NCBI RefSeq assembly: GCF_000621145.1
Contig: NZ_JHZB01000001.1
Coordinates: 1-64,000 of the forward strand
Direction of reading: 5' to 3'
DNA from: Desulfobulbus elongatus DSM 2908
GTDB lineage: Bacteria > Desulfobacterota > Desulfobulbia > Desulfobulbales > Desulfobulbaceae
DNA length: 64,000 nt
This document shows positions 55,065 through 64,000 of this stretch, piece after piece. The notes beneath the pieces were generated by a model. That model made no database searches. It was not told the DNA's origin and saw only the letters and a program-made list of their open reading frames with translations. The translations under genes were made by a program, and so were the position numbers. Position 1 is the stretch's first letter; each line of letters begins with the position of its first letter.

Positions 55065-55679
55065 GTGAATATATACAATCTTATTTTAGGAAGCCCGTTT
55101 ATTTATAACAAGATACGACCTCTCGTTATTGGCGGGATCGATCAATCAAGTCTTTATAGAACGCTGGATGCGGCGGAGCAGGATGTCGTTCTAGATGTGG
55201 GATGTGGCACTGGGGACGCGCTCAATTATCTGAGTAAGTTTAGGCAATATTGGGGGTTTGATATCGATAATATTGCGGTTTCGTACGCTAAAAACCGGTT
55301 TGGAGCTATGGGTAATGTGGTGTTTAGAACGAAATTGATAGATCGGAATGATATTGAGGAGATTAAGCCTACTCGTGTCGTTCTCGCTGGTCTCCTGCAT
55401 CACCTAACTGATGGGGAGGTGACAAGCCTCTTTTCGATGCTGAAGATAGCGTCTGGTTTGCACAAAATTGTGACTCAGGATATTGTTTATCTGCCTGGTG
55501 AACTGGTGTCAAACTTTTTTGCTCATCTTGACAGGGGGCGTTTTTGCAGGAAGCAAGATGAGTACGAGGGGTTGGTTCGGAGCTCCGGATTAGATGTCGT
55601 TTCTTCATCCATTGTGCGGTCTCATCCCAAGAACGGTCGGGCAAAATACTTGATCATGACAATTGAGGTGAAGAGATGA
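55065..55679 (+). CDS. Class I SAM-dependent methyltransferase
   Basis: 204 residues from a GTG at 55065. VVLDVGCGTGDALNYL is motif I, YWGFDIDNIAVSYAK motif II and VVLAGLLHHLTDGEVTSLF the post-II segment. Placed between gtrA and the GT-C enzyme, with ATGA overlap to the latter; it may methylate the modifying sugar or its carrier-linked form. Confidence 0.87.
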   Translation: MNIYNLILGSPFIYNKIRPLVIGGIDQSSLYRTLDAAEQDVVLDVGCGTGDALNYLSKFRQYWGFDIDNIAVSYAKNRFGAMGNVVFRTKLIDRNDIEEIKPTRVVLAGLLHHLTDGEVTSLFSMLKIASGLHKIVTQDIVYLPGELVSNFFAHLDRGRFCRKQDEYEGLVRSSGLDVVSSSIVRSHPKNGRAKYLIMTIEVKR

Positions 55680-57754
55680 TTTGGCGCAAGGGTGTAGCCA
55701 GGAGTATTGAGGCGCACTGGGAGAAAGTTGCGCTTCTGCTTTTGCCGTTTATCCTTGCAACTATAAATTCTTGTTGGCTTATAAATAAAAACGACATCGA
55801 TGTTTGGTTTTACTACGGATATTTTCATCATTTTCTAGATTACTGGAATACATTTTCTCCTTCTGAAGGACAGACATACTATGGCACGCGTATCCCTTAC
55901 ACAGCGCTAGGTCATCTGGTGTATTCGCTATTCGATGCACAAGCAGCACGTTACGTGCTAAATCTTTTCGTATTTTATCCTATCGCGGTCTTTTCTCTTT
56001 TCTATGTAGTTAGGGTGCATACTTCGCGTGGTGTGGCCTTTGTAATTTCGGCTATGTTGGCAACAGATCTATTTTTTATAAGAACGGTCGGGTCAGATTA
56101 TGTTGATAATGGCGTATTAATATACCAATTTATAACATTTGTTCTGTTGACTAAAGCTATTTTTTCAGAAAATCCTAATATATTTATTATGATTTCAGGA
56201 TTCTTTGCGACCTGTATGGTTTTTGTTCATTTATTATCCGTGGTTTTTTTGCCGGTATTTTTTGCTTATTATTTGTTTTTTTCTATTGAAAGAAAAAAAA
56301 ATAGAAATTTGTTTACTTGTTTATATATATTGATATACGGCTTGCTTGGTGCTGCTGTTTGTCTTGTAGCATGGGGGCTCCTGTTTGTATATGAAAGTGG
56401 TGGATCTTTTTTGTTTTTTCTCCCGCAAATAAAAATTTTCTTCTCAGAAAGAACTTCGTCGTATGTTCTTCCTGTTGGTAAGTTATTTCATCAAGGTTAC
56501 TGGCTTGTCATTCACATGGCGACATTAATCGCAGCCGTATTATCGTTTGTGTGGCTTTGTATCAAAAAACCCTCTTTGGATCGTTATACTCTGTTCTGGA
56601 TTTGCACTTATCCTGCATTTTATGCGTTGCTTGCGACGATTAAGCTTGAAGGACTTTGGTTTTTGGCGTCCAGAGATGGGCTTTACGCAACTTTCTTTTT
56701 CCCGGTAACCTACATGACATTAGGTGTCTTGATATTTAGAAACGGCCACCTGGGCATGAGAGTGGCCACTATTCTTGTGGTATTGTTTCTTTGTTCAGTA
56801 GCAATTCGGCTTCACATGGACAACGGTGCTGGAATTCAGACTTGGATTTCGATTCCGATGGTTGTGTTAGCTGCTTTCGTTGGGTTGATCGGCTTCAGTA
56901 GTTTTATGCTCAGCGCTAAGAGACAAAGGACTTCGGCTATAGCTGCCTGTCTTGTGGGATTTACAACGGTCGCGATTCCATGGAAATTTGACGGAAACAG
57001 TAGTGTCTTCGCGGCTCATGACATTATTGAGCATAAAGCGCAAGGACGCTTGCCAAAATTTTTCTGGCCAGTTCAAGCAGCAGATGCGCCCATCGACGTT
57101 GATTTTGCCAGTATTGTCGCTTCGTTTACGGAGCGTACCTGGTGGCAAGTTGGCTGGAGTTTCCCAGACTGCGTGCAAATGTATGGTCGTTCAGTTCAAC
57201 CTGGCGATCTCATTGTCATTCTTAGCAGAACCCGTCTAGGTTCCAAAGATTTGGATCAATTCGAGGAGTGCATCGGGGAAATCGAAAAAACCGGAGAGGC
57301 TGTCTTCAAAGATAGGCAGGGTGAATATTACGTTCAATTTGCCGATGTACCCAAAGATGCAAAAATAAATGTTTTTTATCGAAATGGCGATAAATTGCCG
57401 AGCCAAGTCGGAATTGTCAAGGATGGTTATCGCTTTGCCCGCGATGGTGAGGCAAATGAAGGTTTTCTGACGTTCGGTCCATATGTTGAAGTTTCTCCAG
57501 GAAGATATACGATAAACTTAAGTTATTCAACTAATGCAGAATTAAATTGGTGGGATATCGTTTCTAAAAAGAATGAGACGATAACAATAGTTATGCGAGG
57601 CAATTTGCACAATACGAACGGTCGAATAACCGAGATCGGTATTAAGGTTGATCTGTCCGAGAAGATGAATGATTTGGAATTTCGTACATATTTTTCGGGC
57701 AAGGGAGACCTGTCAGTGCATAAACTTTCCATGGTACGGAGTGAGTCGAAATAG
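55676..57754 (+). CDS. GT-C-type integral membrane glycosyltransferase with C-terminal beta-rich domain
   Basis: 692 residues. About ten to eleven membrane helices occupy residues 18-470; the first periplasmic loop carries acidic INKNDIDVWFYYGYF, the place of the catalytic Asp/Glu in GT-C enzymes. The last 220 residues are soluble and end in a beta-rich module (EGFLTFGPYVEVSPGRYTIN) that may bind carbohydrate. Following GtrB and GtrA, it fits the serotype-specific GtrC role: moving the sugar from undecaprenyl phosphate to the glycan in the periplasm. A Wzy polymerase is a less likely alternative. Confidence 0.8.
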   Translation: MIWRKGVARSIEAHWEKVALLLLPFILATINSCWLINKNDIDVWFYYGYFHHFLDYWNTFSPSEGQTYYGTRIPYTALGHLVYSLFDAQAARYVLNLFVFYPIAVFSLFYVVRVHTSRGVAFVISAMLATDLFFIRTVGSDYVDNGVLIYQFITFVLLTKAIFSENPNIFIMISGFFATCMVFVHLLSVVFLPVFFAYYLFFSIERKKNRNLFTCLYILIYGLLGAAVCLVAWGLLFVYESGGSFLFFLPQIKIFFSERTSSYVLPVGKLFHQGYWLVIHMATLIAAVLSFVWLCIKKPSLDRYTLFWICTYPAFYALLATIKLEGLWFLASRDGLYATFFFPVTYMTLGVLIFRNGHLGMRVATILVVLFLCSVAIRLHMDNGAGIQTWISIPMVVLAAFVGLIGFSSFMLSAKRQRTSAIAACLVGFTTVAIPWKFDGNSSVFAAHDIIEHKAQGRLPKFFWPVQAADAPIDVDFASIVASFTERTWWQVGWSFPDCVQMYGRSVQPGDLIVILSRTRLGSKDLDQFEECIGEIEKTGEAVFKDRQGEYYVQFADVPKDAKINVFYRNGDKLPSQVGIVKDGYRFARDGEANEGFLTFGPYVEVSPGRYTINLSYSTNAELNWWDIVSKKNETITIVMRGNLHNTNGRITEIGIKVDLSEKMNDLEFRTYFSGKGDLSVHKLSMVRSESK

Positions 57755-59090
<1,336 letters not shown>

Positions 59091-59091
59091 T

Positions 59092-59979
59092 ATGCCACGC
59101 GCACTGATTACCGGCATCCAGGGCTTTACCGGCCAGTATCTGGCCCTTGCTCTCGAAAGCGCCGGCTACGAAGTCTACGGCATTGCTTGCGATCCGCCTC
59201 CGGCGGAGAGGACGATGCTCAAGGCGGATTTATGCGACCGCGAACAGATGCGTGCGGCAGTCGAGTCCGTGCAACCGGATGTGGTGGCGCATCTGGCGGC
59301 GATCTCTTTTGTGGCCCACGGCGACGCCGAGGCCATATACCGGGTCAATATCGTCGGAACGCGCAACCTGCTGGAGGCCCTTGCCGGCTTGCCGAAACCG
59401 CCTGCCGGCGTCCTGTTGGCCAGCAGCGCCAATATCTACGGCAATACCTCAGTTGAATTGATCGACGAGTCGGTGTGGCCCGCGCCCGCCAACGACTACG
59501 CGGTGAGCAAACTGGCCATGGAGTACATGGCGCGCCTGTGGATGGACCGGCTGCCCATCGTGATTGTCCGGCCTTTCAATTACACTGGTGTCGGCCAGGC
59601 GTCGCACTTTCTCCTACCGAAGATCGTCTCCCACTTTCAGCGGCAGGCCAGGGTGATCGAACTCGGCAACATCGATGTCGAACGCGATTTTTCGGATGTC
59701 CGCACCGTGGCCGACGTGTATACCGCCTTGCTACGGCAGGCACCGGCCGGCGAAGTGTTCAATGTCTGCTCCGGGCAGGTGTATTCGCTGAAGCAATTGT
59801 TGGCGACCATGGCGGAAATCGCCGGTTATGAGATAGAGGTCCGGGTGAATCCGGCTTTTGTTCGCGCCAACGAGGTGAAACGCCTGCTGGGAAACGACGG
59901 CAAGCTGCGGCGGACGATCGGCGAGTTCCCGGCGATTCCGCTCCGGGAAACCCTGCGCTGGATGTATGCGCATGTCTGA
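59092..59979 (+). CDS. rmd: GDP-6-deoxy-4-keto-mannose 4-reductase (Rmd-like)
   Basis: 295 residues from ATG 59092. SDR fold: ALITGIQGFTGQYLALALE, VVAHLAAISFVAHGD, VLLASSANIYGN and NDYAVSKLAMEYM (YxxxK). Placed 1 base behind gmd, it most likely reduces the Gmd product to GDP-D-rhamnose, as Rmd does in Pseudomonas A-band synthesis. GDP-6-deoxy-talose is an alternative. Confidence 0.87.
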   Translation: MPRALITGIQGFTGQYLALALESAGYEVYGIACDPPPAERTMLKADLCDREQMRAAVESVQPDVVAHLAAISFVAHGDAEAIYRVNIVGTRNLLEALAGLPKPPAGVLLASSANIYGNTSVELIDESVWPAPANDYAVSKLAMEYMARLWMDRLPIVIVRPFNYTGVGQASHFLLPKIVSHFQRQARVIELGNIDVERDFSDVRTVADVYTALLRQAPAGEVFNVCSGQVYSLKQLLATMAEIAGYEIEVRVNPAFVRANEVKRLLGNDGKLRRTIGEFPAIPLRETLRWMYAHV

Positions 59980-61123
59980 CGCGCCACTTCGAATCGGCAT
60001 CAATGCGACGGCCTTGCTGTCACCGCGCACGGGCATCGGCCAGTATATATATCATCTTGGGCGGCAACTCCTGGAGAGCGACGAAGTTGAGCCCCATTTC
60101 TTTTACGCAAACTACTGGCGCAGGACGCTCCGCAGCGAGGCTGTGCCCCATTTCTCGGCGATCAAGGACTATATCATGCGGTTTGTGCCGCAACCGTATG
60201 TCGTCTTTCGATTCCTCATGCAGATGCGATTTACAGCCGGTCTGCGGCATCATCCGGTCGAACTCTACCACGAGCCGAATTACTTCGCCTTCAAGTTCCC
60301 AGGACCTTCGGTGGTGACCGTCCACGATGCTTCCTGGGTTCGTCATCCGGAAACCCATCCCTCTGAGCGTCTCGCTGCCATCAGCCGGTATCTGCAACGA
60401 TCCCTCGATGGGGCTTCGGCGATTCTGACTGATTCTGAATTCGTCAAAAACGAAATCATCGAGTTGTTCGGTGTGCCGCCGGAGAAAATCTTCCCCGTGC
60501 TGCTGGGAGTTTCTCCCGACTTTTATCCTCGGCAGCCCAAGGAGTGCCGAGACTTTTTTGCAGAACAGGAACTGACTTTCGGCAACTATGTTCTGTCGGT
60601 GAGCACCCTGGAGCCGAGAAAAAATATTTCGAGGCTCATCGATGCCTATTCGCTGCTGCCACCGGAACTCCAACGCCATTTCCCGCTCGTGCTGGTCGGG
60701 ATGCGCGGCTGGCTGACCAGTGGCTTGGAGGCGCGCATGAAACCGCTGGTGGAACGCGGAGTGGTCAAACCCCTGGGGTATGTGCATGATGTCGCCATGC
60801 CGTTGATTTACAGCGGGGCGGCAGCCTTTGTTTTTCCTTCGCTGTATGAAGGATTCGGTTTGCCGGTGTTGGAAGCGATGGCCTGCGGCGTACCGGTCAT
60901 TTCTTCCTCGACGAGTTCCCTGCCGGAAGTGGTCGGCGATGCCGGCATACTTGTCGATCCTCTCGATGTCGAGGCCATGTCGGCATCGTTGCACCGGATT
61001 CTCGAGGACCGTGTCGTTGCTGCGGAACTTTCGGGCAGGGGTATACAGCGGGCTGCCGGATTTTCCTGGGAAAGGACGGCCGCCGAGACGGTCGGCGTCT
61101 ACCGGCGTGTTCTTGCCACGTGA
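59972..61123 (+). CDS. Glycosyltransferase family 4 (WbpY/mannosyltransferase-like)
   Basis: 383 residues from ATG 59972 (an in-frame ATG at 59966 is possible); overlaps rmd by 8 bases. RIGINATALLSPRTGIGQYI start, VSTLEPRKNISRLIDAY donor segment and E-x7-E in LYEGFGLPVLEAMACG. Resembles D-rhamnosyl/mannosyl-transferases of A-band type loci, which suits its place after gmd-rmd. Confidence 0.9.
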   Translation: MSDAPLRIGINATALLSPRTGIGQYIYHLGRQLLESDEVEPHFFYANYWRRTLRSEAVPHFSAIKDYIMRFVPQPYVVFRFLMQMRFTAGLRHHPVELYHEPNYFAFKFPGPSVVTVHDASWVRHPETHPSERLAAISRYLQRSLDGASAILTDSEFVKNEIIELFGVPPEKIFPVLLGVSPDFYPRQPKECRDFFAEQELTFGNYVLSVSTLEPRKNISRLIDAYSLLPPELQRHFPLVLVGMRGWLTSGLEARMKPLVERGVVKPLGYVHDVAMPLIYSGAAAFVFPSLYEGFGLPVLEAMACGVPVISSSTSSLPEVVGDAGILVDPLDVEAMSASLHRILEDRVVAAELSGRGIQRAAGFSWERTAAETVGVYRRVLAT

Positions 61124-61138
61124 CCATCGGGCGATTGA

Positions 61139-62386
61139 ATGGAAGAACATGGTATGCTCAGGCGCCTTCTTGGCGCGCAGTGGCTGGCAATCGGCTTTGT
61201 CGGCGGGGTGTCGTTTGTCCTCAGCGTGTTCATTGCCCGGCGTTTCGGCCCGGAAACCTTTGGCGTCTATGCCCAGGCGATTTCTCTCGGCAGCCTGTTG
61301 ATGATTCTTGTCGACGGCGGTTTCGGCAAACTTCTGCTCCGCGAGACCGCCCGCGCATCTTCGAAACTGGAGCAATACAGCGAAGAACTGCACGGATTTG
61401 CGTACGGCCATGCCTGCATGGCCATCGTGCTGCTGGCGTTTCTGGCGATGGTCAATCCGCTCTCCTTGCACCGTCCGACCTTGCTGGCCACGGTGGGTGC
61501 TTTTGGGGTGATTGTGCTCGGACAGTTTTCGCTCGCCATTCTGCGTGGTCAAGGCCGTCTGGTGCGCGATGCCGCCTGGCAGGTGAGCAGTCGCGCGATA
61601 ACAGCCGCAACCATGGCGCTTGCCCTGTGGGCTGGGGCCGATGCTCCATGGGAAGTGCTGGCCGCCCAATTCCTGGGCGCTTTCCTGTTTTTAGTGCTGA
61701 TCATGCACAAGGGATGGGGCAGGCCCGACTTCCGGATTCCGAAAAGCGTTTATGCGGTTGCAGTGCCCTTGATCTGGCTCGATCTGGCCACGGTGGTCTA
61801 TTTTCGGTCAGATATGCTCCTATGCGAGTTGATGGAGGTGCCGAATGCCGATGTCGGCGCCTATGGCGTGGCATTTCGTCTGGTTGAGGCCTTCTTGCTG
61901 CTGGCTTCACCGGTGGGGCTCATGTTGTTCCGCCGTTTTCGGCTGGATACGGAAGCTCCGGTTCGGGCAACCGTGATGGGCATCGCTCGCCTCACCCTGC
62001 TGGCCGGGGGGATCGGCCTGCTGATTTTCGCGGTGGCCCTGCCCACGGCGGATGCATTTTTCCCGCTGTTTTTCGGTGAACGCTTTGCGTTTTCCGGCAC
62101 CTTGTTCAAGGTGCTCTGTTTCATGCTGGTGTTTGCCTTGGCCAACGGAGTACTGGGGCAGGGGGTCTTTGCCTTGGGGCTTGACCGTCGGTATGTATGG
62201 ACAGCCACCGCAGCGGCTGTGTTCAATGTTGGCGGCAACCTGTTGTTGATGCCTCTCTACGGCGTCTGGGCAGCGGTATGGATGTCCGTGATCACGGAGG
62301 TGGTGGTGAGTATCGGCTTGGCCGCGGCGCTGTTTCAGGCCTGGAAGAATATCTCCCTGATGCGGCGGAGTGGCAGTGCGGTATGA
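61139..62386 (+). CDS. wzx: Wzx-type polysaccharide flippase
   Basis: 415 residues, about twelve membrane helices. The first helices AQWLAIGFVGGVSFVLSVF and FGPETFGVYAQAISLGSLL match MOP-superfamily O-antigen flippases. It would move a complete undecaprenyl-linked repeat unit across the membrane, a mechanism different from the Wzm/Wzt exporter of the same locus. Its stop overlaps the next gene by ATGA. Confidence 0.9.
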   Translation: MEEHGMLRRLLGAQWLAIGFVGGVSFVLSVFIARRFGPETFGVYAQAISLGSLLMILVDGGFGKLLLRETARASSKLEQYSEELHGFAYGHACMAIVLLAFLAMVNPLSLHRPTLLATVGAFGVIVLGQFSLAILRGQGRLVRDAAWQVSSRAITAATMALALWAGADAPWEVLAAQFLGAFLFLVLIMHKGWGRPDFRIPKSVYAVAVPLIWLDLATVVYFRSDMLLCELMEVPNADVGAYGVAFRLVEAFLLLASPVGLMLFRRFRLDTEAPVRATVMGIARLTLLAGGIGLLIFAVALPTADAFFPLFFGERFAFSGTLFKVLCFMLVFALANGVLGQGVFALGLDRRYVWTATAAAVFNVGGNLLLMPLYGVWAAVWMSVITEVVVSIGLAAALFQAWKNISLMRRSGSAV

Positions 62387-63516
62387 ATCCCTCCGCGTTG
62401 CACGTCTACCGAACCTATTTTCCGGACCCGCCGGGCGGCATGCAGGAGGCCATCCGGCAGGTCTGCCTGGCGACGAAGGCGCAAGGGATCGCGAATACGA
62501 TCTACACGCTTTCCCCGTATCCGAACCCACCGGTGATCGAGCGCCCGGAAGGGCGAATCGTGCGTTCCCGGTCCTGGGCAGCCCCGGCATCATGCGACTT
62601 GGGTGGCCCCGATGCCCTGACCACTTTCCGCCACTTGGCTGCCCAAGCCGACCTCCTCCATTTTTTCCATCCCTGGCCGTTTGCCGATGTCCTGCGCCTC
62701 CTGGCCGGCCGCAAGACGCCGGCGGTGCTGACCTATGTCTCCGATGTGGTTCGGCAGCGCTGGCTGGGGCGGGTCTATGCACCGTTGATGTGGCAAACGC
62801 TGCGTGCCATGCGCGTCATCGTCGCCAACTGCCCGGCCTATGCGCAGACCAGTCCCGTGCTTTCCGATCCTGCCATCCGGGACAAGGTGCGGATCGTTCC
62901 GCTCGGGATCGTGGAGGAATCCTACCCGGCGGAAGGGGATGCAACTATCTTTTCCCGTCTGGGCCTGGCAGCGGATGAGCCGTTCTTTCTTTTTATCGGC
63001 GTTCTTCGTTATTACAAGGGATTGCATACCCTGATCGAGGCCGCTCGGCAGGTCAGGGCGCTCGTCGTCATTGCCGGATCGGGACCGGAAGGGGAAAAGC
63101 TGCGCTCTTTCGCCAGAGACAAGGCCGCAGACAATGTGCTTTTTGCCGGGCAGGTCACGGATGCGGAGAAGGTCGCCTTGATTAAGCGCTGCCAGGCGAT
63201 GGTGTTGCCGTCGCACCTGCGGTCAGAAGCCTACGGCATGGTGCTGGTCGAGGCTGCCATTTTCGGCCGGCCGCTGATTTCGTGCGAGATCGGCACAGGG
63301 ACTTCGTTCGTGAATGCGCACGAGGAATCCGGCTACGTTGTTCCGCCGGAACACCCGGCCGCGCTGGCCGAGGCGATGAATGCGCTGCTGCGCGATGCCG
63401 CCCTTGCCGAATCCCTGGGCCGCGGCGCGCGGGCACGCTACGAACAGCTGTTTTCCGGGCCGGCCCTGGGGCGGGCCTATGCCGATCTCTTCCGCGAGGT
63501 GGCTGGGTGCAATTGA
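62383..63516 (+). CDS. Glycosyltransferase family 4
   Basis: 377 residues from ATG 62383. HVYRTYFPDPPGGMQEAIRQ at the start, FLFIGVLRYYKGLHTLIEAA in the donor half and the E-x7-E-like SEAYGMVLVEAAIFGRPLIS. Acceptor and sugar unknown. It overlaps the wzx stop by ATGA and the following epimerase by 10 bases. Confidence 0.9.
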   Translation: MNPSALHVYRTYFPDPPGGMQEAIRQVCLATKAQGIANTIYTLSPYPNPPVIERPEGRIVRSRSWAAPASCDLGGPDALTTFRHLAAQADLLHFFHPWPFADVLRLLAGRKTPAVLTYVSDVVRQRWLGRVYAPLMWQTLRAMRVIVANCPAYAQTSPVLSDPAIRDKVRIVPLGIVEESYPAEGDATIFSRLGLAADEPFFLFIGVLRYYKGLHTLIEAARQVRALVVIAGSGPEGEKLRSFARDKAADNVLFAGQVTDAEKVALIKRCQAMVLPSHLRSEAYGMVLVEAAIFGRPLISCEIGTGTSFVNAHEESGYVVPPEHPAALAEAMNALLRDAALAESLGRGARARYEQLFSGPALGRAYADLFREVAGCN

Positions 63517-64000
63517 TTTCCGGAGCGAGCGGATTCATCGGCGGCCGGCTGCTGCGGGAACTGGAGCAACGTGCCGTGTCGTGCGTGGCCTTGAGCAGGC
63601 GGCCGATTCCGGGAAGAAAGACCAGCGCCGCGCCGCTGGATGATCGGGCCGCGTTGCGTGCGGCCTGCCAGGGCGTGGCAACGGTTTTCCACTGCGCTGG
63701 CCATGCCCATGCCTTTGCCGCTTTGTCGCACAGCGATGCCGAGCGGCATTGGCGGGTCAATTTCGAGGGCACGCGCAACCTGGCCGAAGCGGCCGGACAG
63801 GCCGGAGTACGGCGGTTTGTTTTTTTATCCAGCGTCAAGGCCATGGCCGAACCAGGGGATGTGTGCGTTGACGAAGGTTTCCCGGGAGAACCGGAAACCG
63901 CCTATGGACAATCCAAGCGGGCGGCGGAGGAGGCGGTGCTGGAGGCCGGCAAACGCTACGGCATGCATGTGGTCAACCTGCGCTTGGCCATGGTCTACGG
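63507..64000 (+). CDS. NAD-dependent sugar epimerase/reductase, partial (runs off window)
   Basis: At least 164 residues from a GTG at 63507, overlapping the glycosyltransferase by 10 bases; the frame stays open to the window edge. LISGASGFIGGRLLRELEQ is the NAD loop, FHCAGHAHAF the second conserved strand, FVFLSSVKAMAEP the catalytic Ser region and TAYGQSKRAAEEAV the YxxxK motif. This pattern fits UDP-4-keto-sugar reductases (WbpV type) that usually precede a WbpL-like initiating transferase, which would suit the WbpM-like dehydratase at the start of the locus. Confidence 0.85.
   Translation, partial: MQLISGASGFIGGRLLRELEQRAVSCVALSRRPIPGRKTSAAPLDDRAALRAACQGVATVFHCAGHAHAFAALSHSDAERHWRVNFEGTRNLAEAAGQAGVRRFVFLSSVKAMAEPGDVCVDEGFPGEPETAYGQSKRAAEEAVLEAGKRYGMHVVNLRLAMVY

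Overview
The window reads as chromosomal DNA of a GC-rich, strictly respiratory Gram-negative bacterium. Several traits point to a sulfate-reducing deltaproteobacterium of the Desulfobulbus type: a dense set of Fe-S and flavin redox genes, a DUF4492-CydA-CydB oxidase operon under an Rrf2 regulator, an APS kinase, and a deltaproteobacterial-looking 1065-residue membrane protein. The taxon is an inference from gene content; no rRNA or tRNA gene was seen.

Layout. (1) 1-6250 is a defence island. An IS5-type transposase end has cut off the front of an ATPase-like gene, followed by a tightly overlapping Mod - DUF1016 nuclease - Res set of type III restriction-modification character; the middle of Mod is an AT-rich mosaic. 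(2) 6298-13563 holds an amidohydrolase, a small lipoprotein, a zinc-type ABC uptake operon (ZnuACB-like) with a readable promoter, and a very large uncharacterised PHP-like membrane protein. (3) 13655-19475 is a run of short, mostly reverse-strand housekeeping genes: glycosyltransferase, ferredoxin-nitroreductase, FMN reductase, HMG-CoA-lyase-like enzyme, thioesterase and methyltransferase. It also holds a PIN-domain gene broken by a perfect 64-bp tandem duplication. (4) 19676-23285 is a cytochrome bd operon: Rrf2 regulator, DUF4492 protein, CydA, CydB, then a 31-residue membrane peptide behind a terminator-like hairpin. (5) 23522-28841 is a complete branched-chain amino-acid ABC transporter (LivKHMGF) with a possible sigma-54 promoter and a terminator. 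(6) 28842-35870 has a TolC-like protein with a thioesterase, a TlpA/CcdA thiol-redox pair, a HyuA-like protein, a cardiolipin-synthase-like protein and a small GNAT protein.

(7) 36267-64000 is a surface-polysaccharide locus that continues past the window. It supplies dTDP-L-rhamnose (RfbBDAC), GDP-mannose (ManC, ManB) and GDP-D-rhamnose (Gmd, Rmd), plus PAPS from an APS kinase. It exports by an ABC pair (Wzm, Wzt) and also encodes a Wzx-type flippase. Between Wzt and Gmd (about 46540-58050) the DNA drops to an AT-rich composition. The change begins inside the Wzt ATPase domain, so the substrate-recognition end of Wzt was probably acquired together with the following genes: sulfotransferase, methyltransferase, a FkbM methyltransferase with a heptad-repeat coiled coil, a large multi-domain glycosyltransferase cut off inside its third domain, and a GtrB/GtrA/methyltransferase/GT-C module.

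The most notable hypothesis is that this island is a swappable chain-synthesis, capping and export-recognition cassette. In it, a 21-bp (one-heptad) repeat in the FkbM protein could act as a length ruler analogous to WbdD of E. coli O9a, and the glycan may be sulfated through the CysC-sulfotransferase pair. All functions are read from sequence motifs and context; no search was run.
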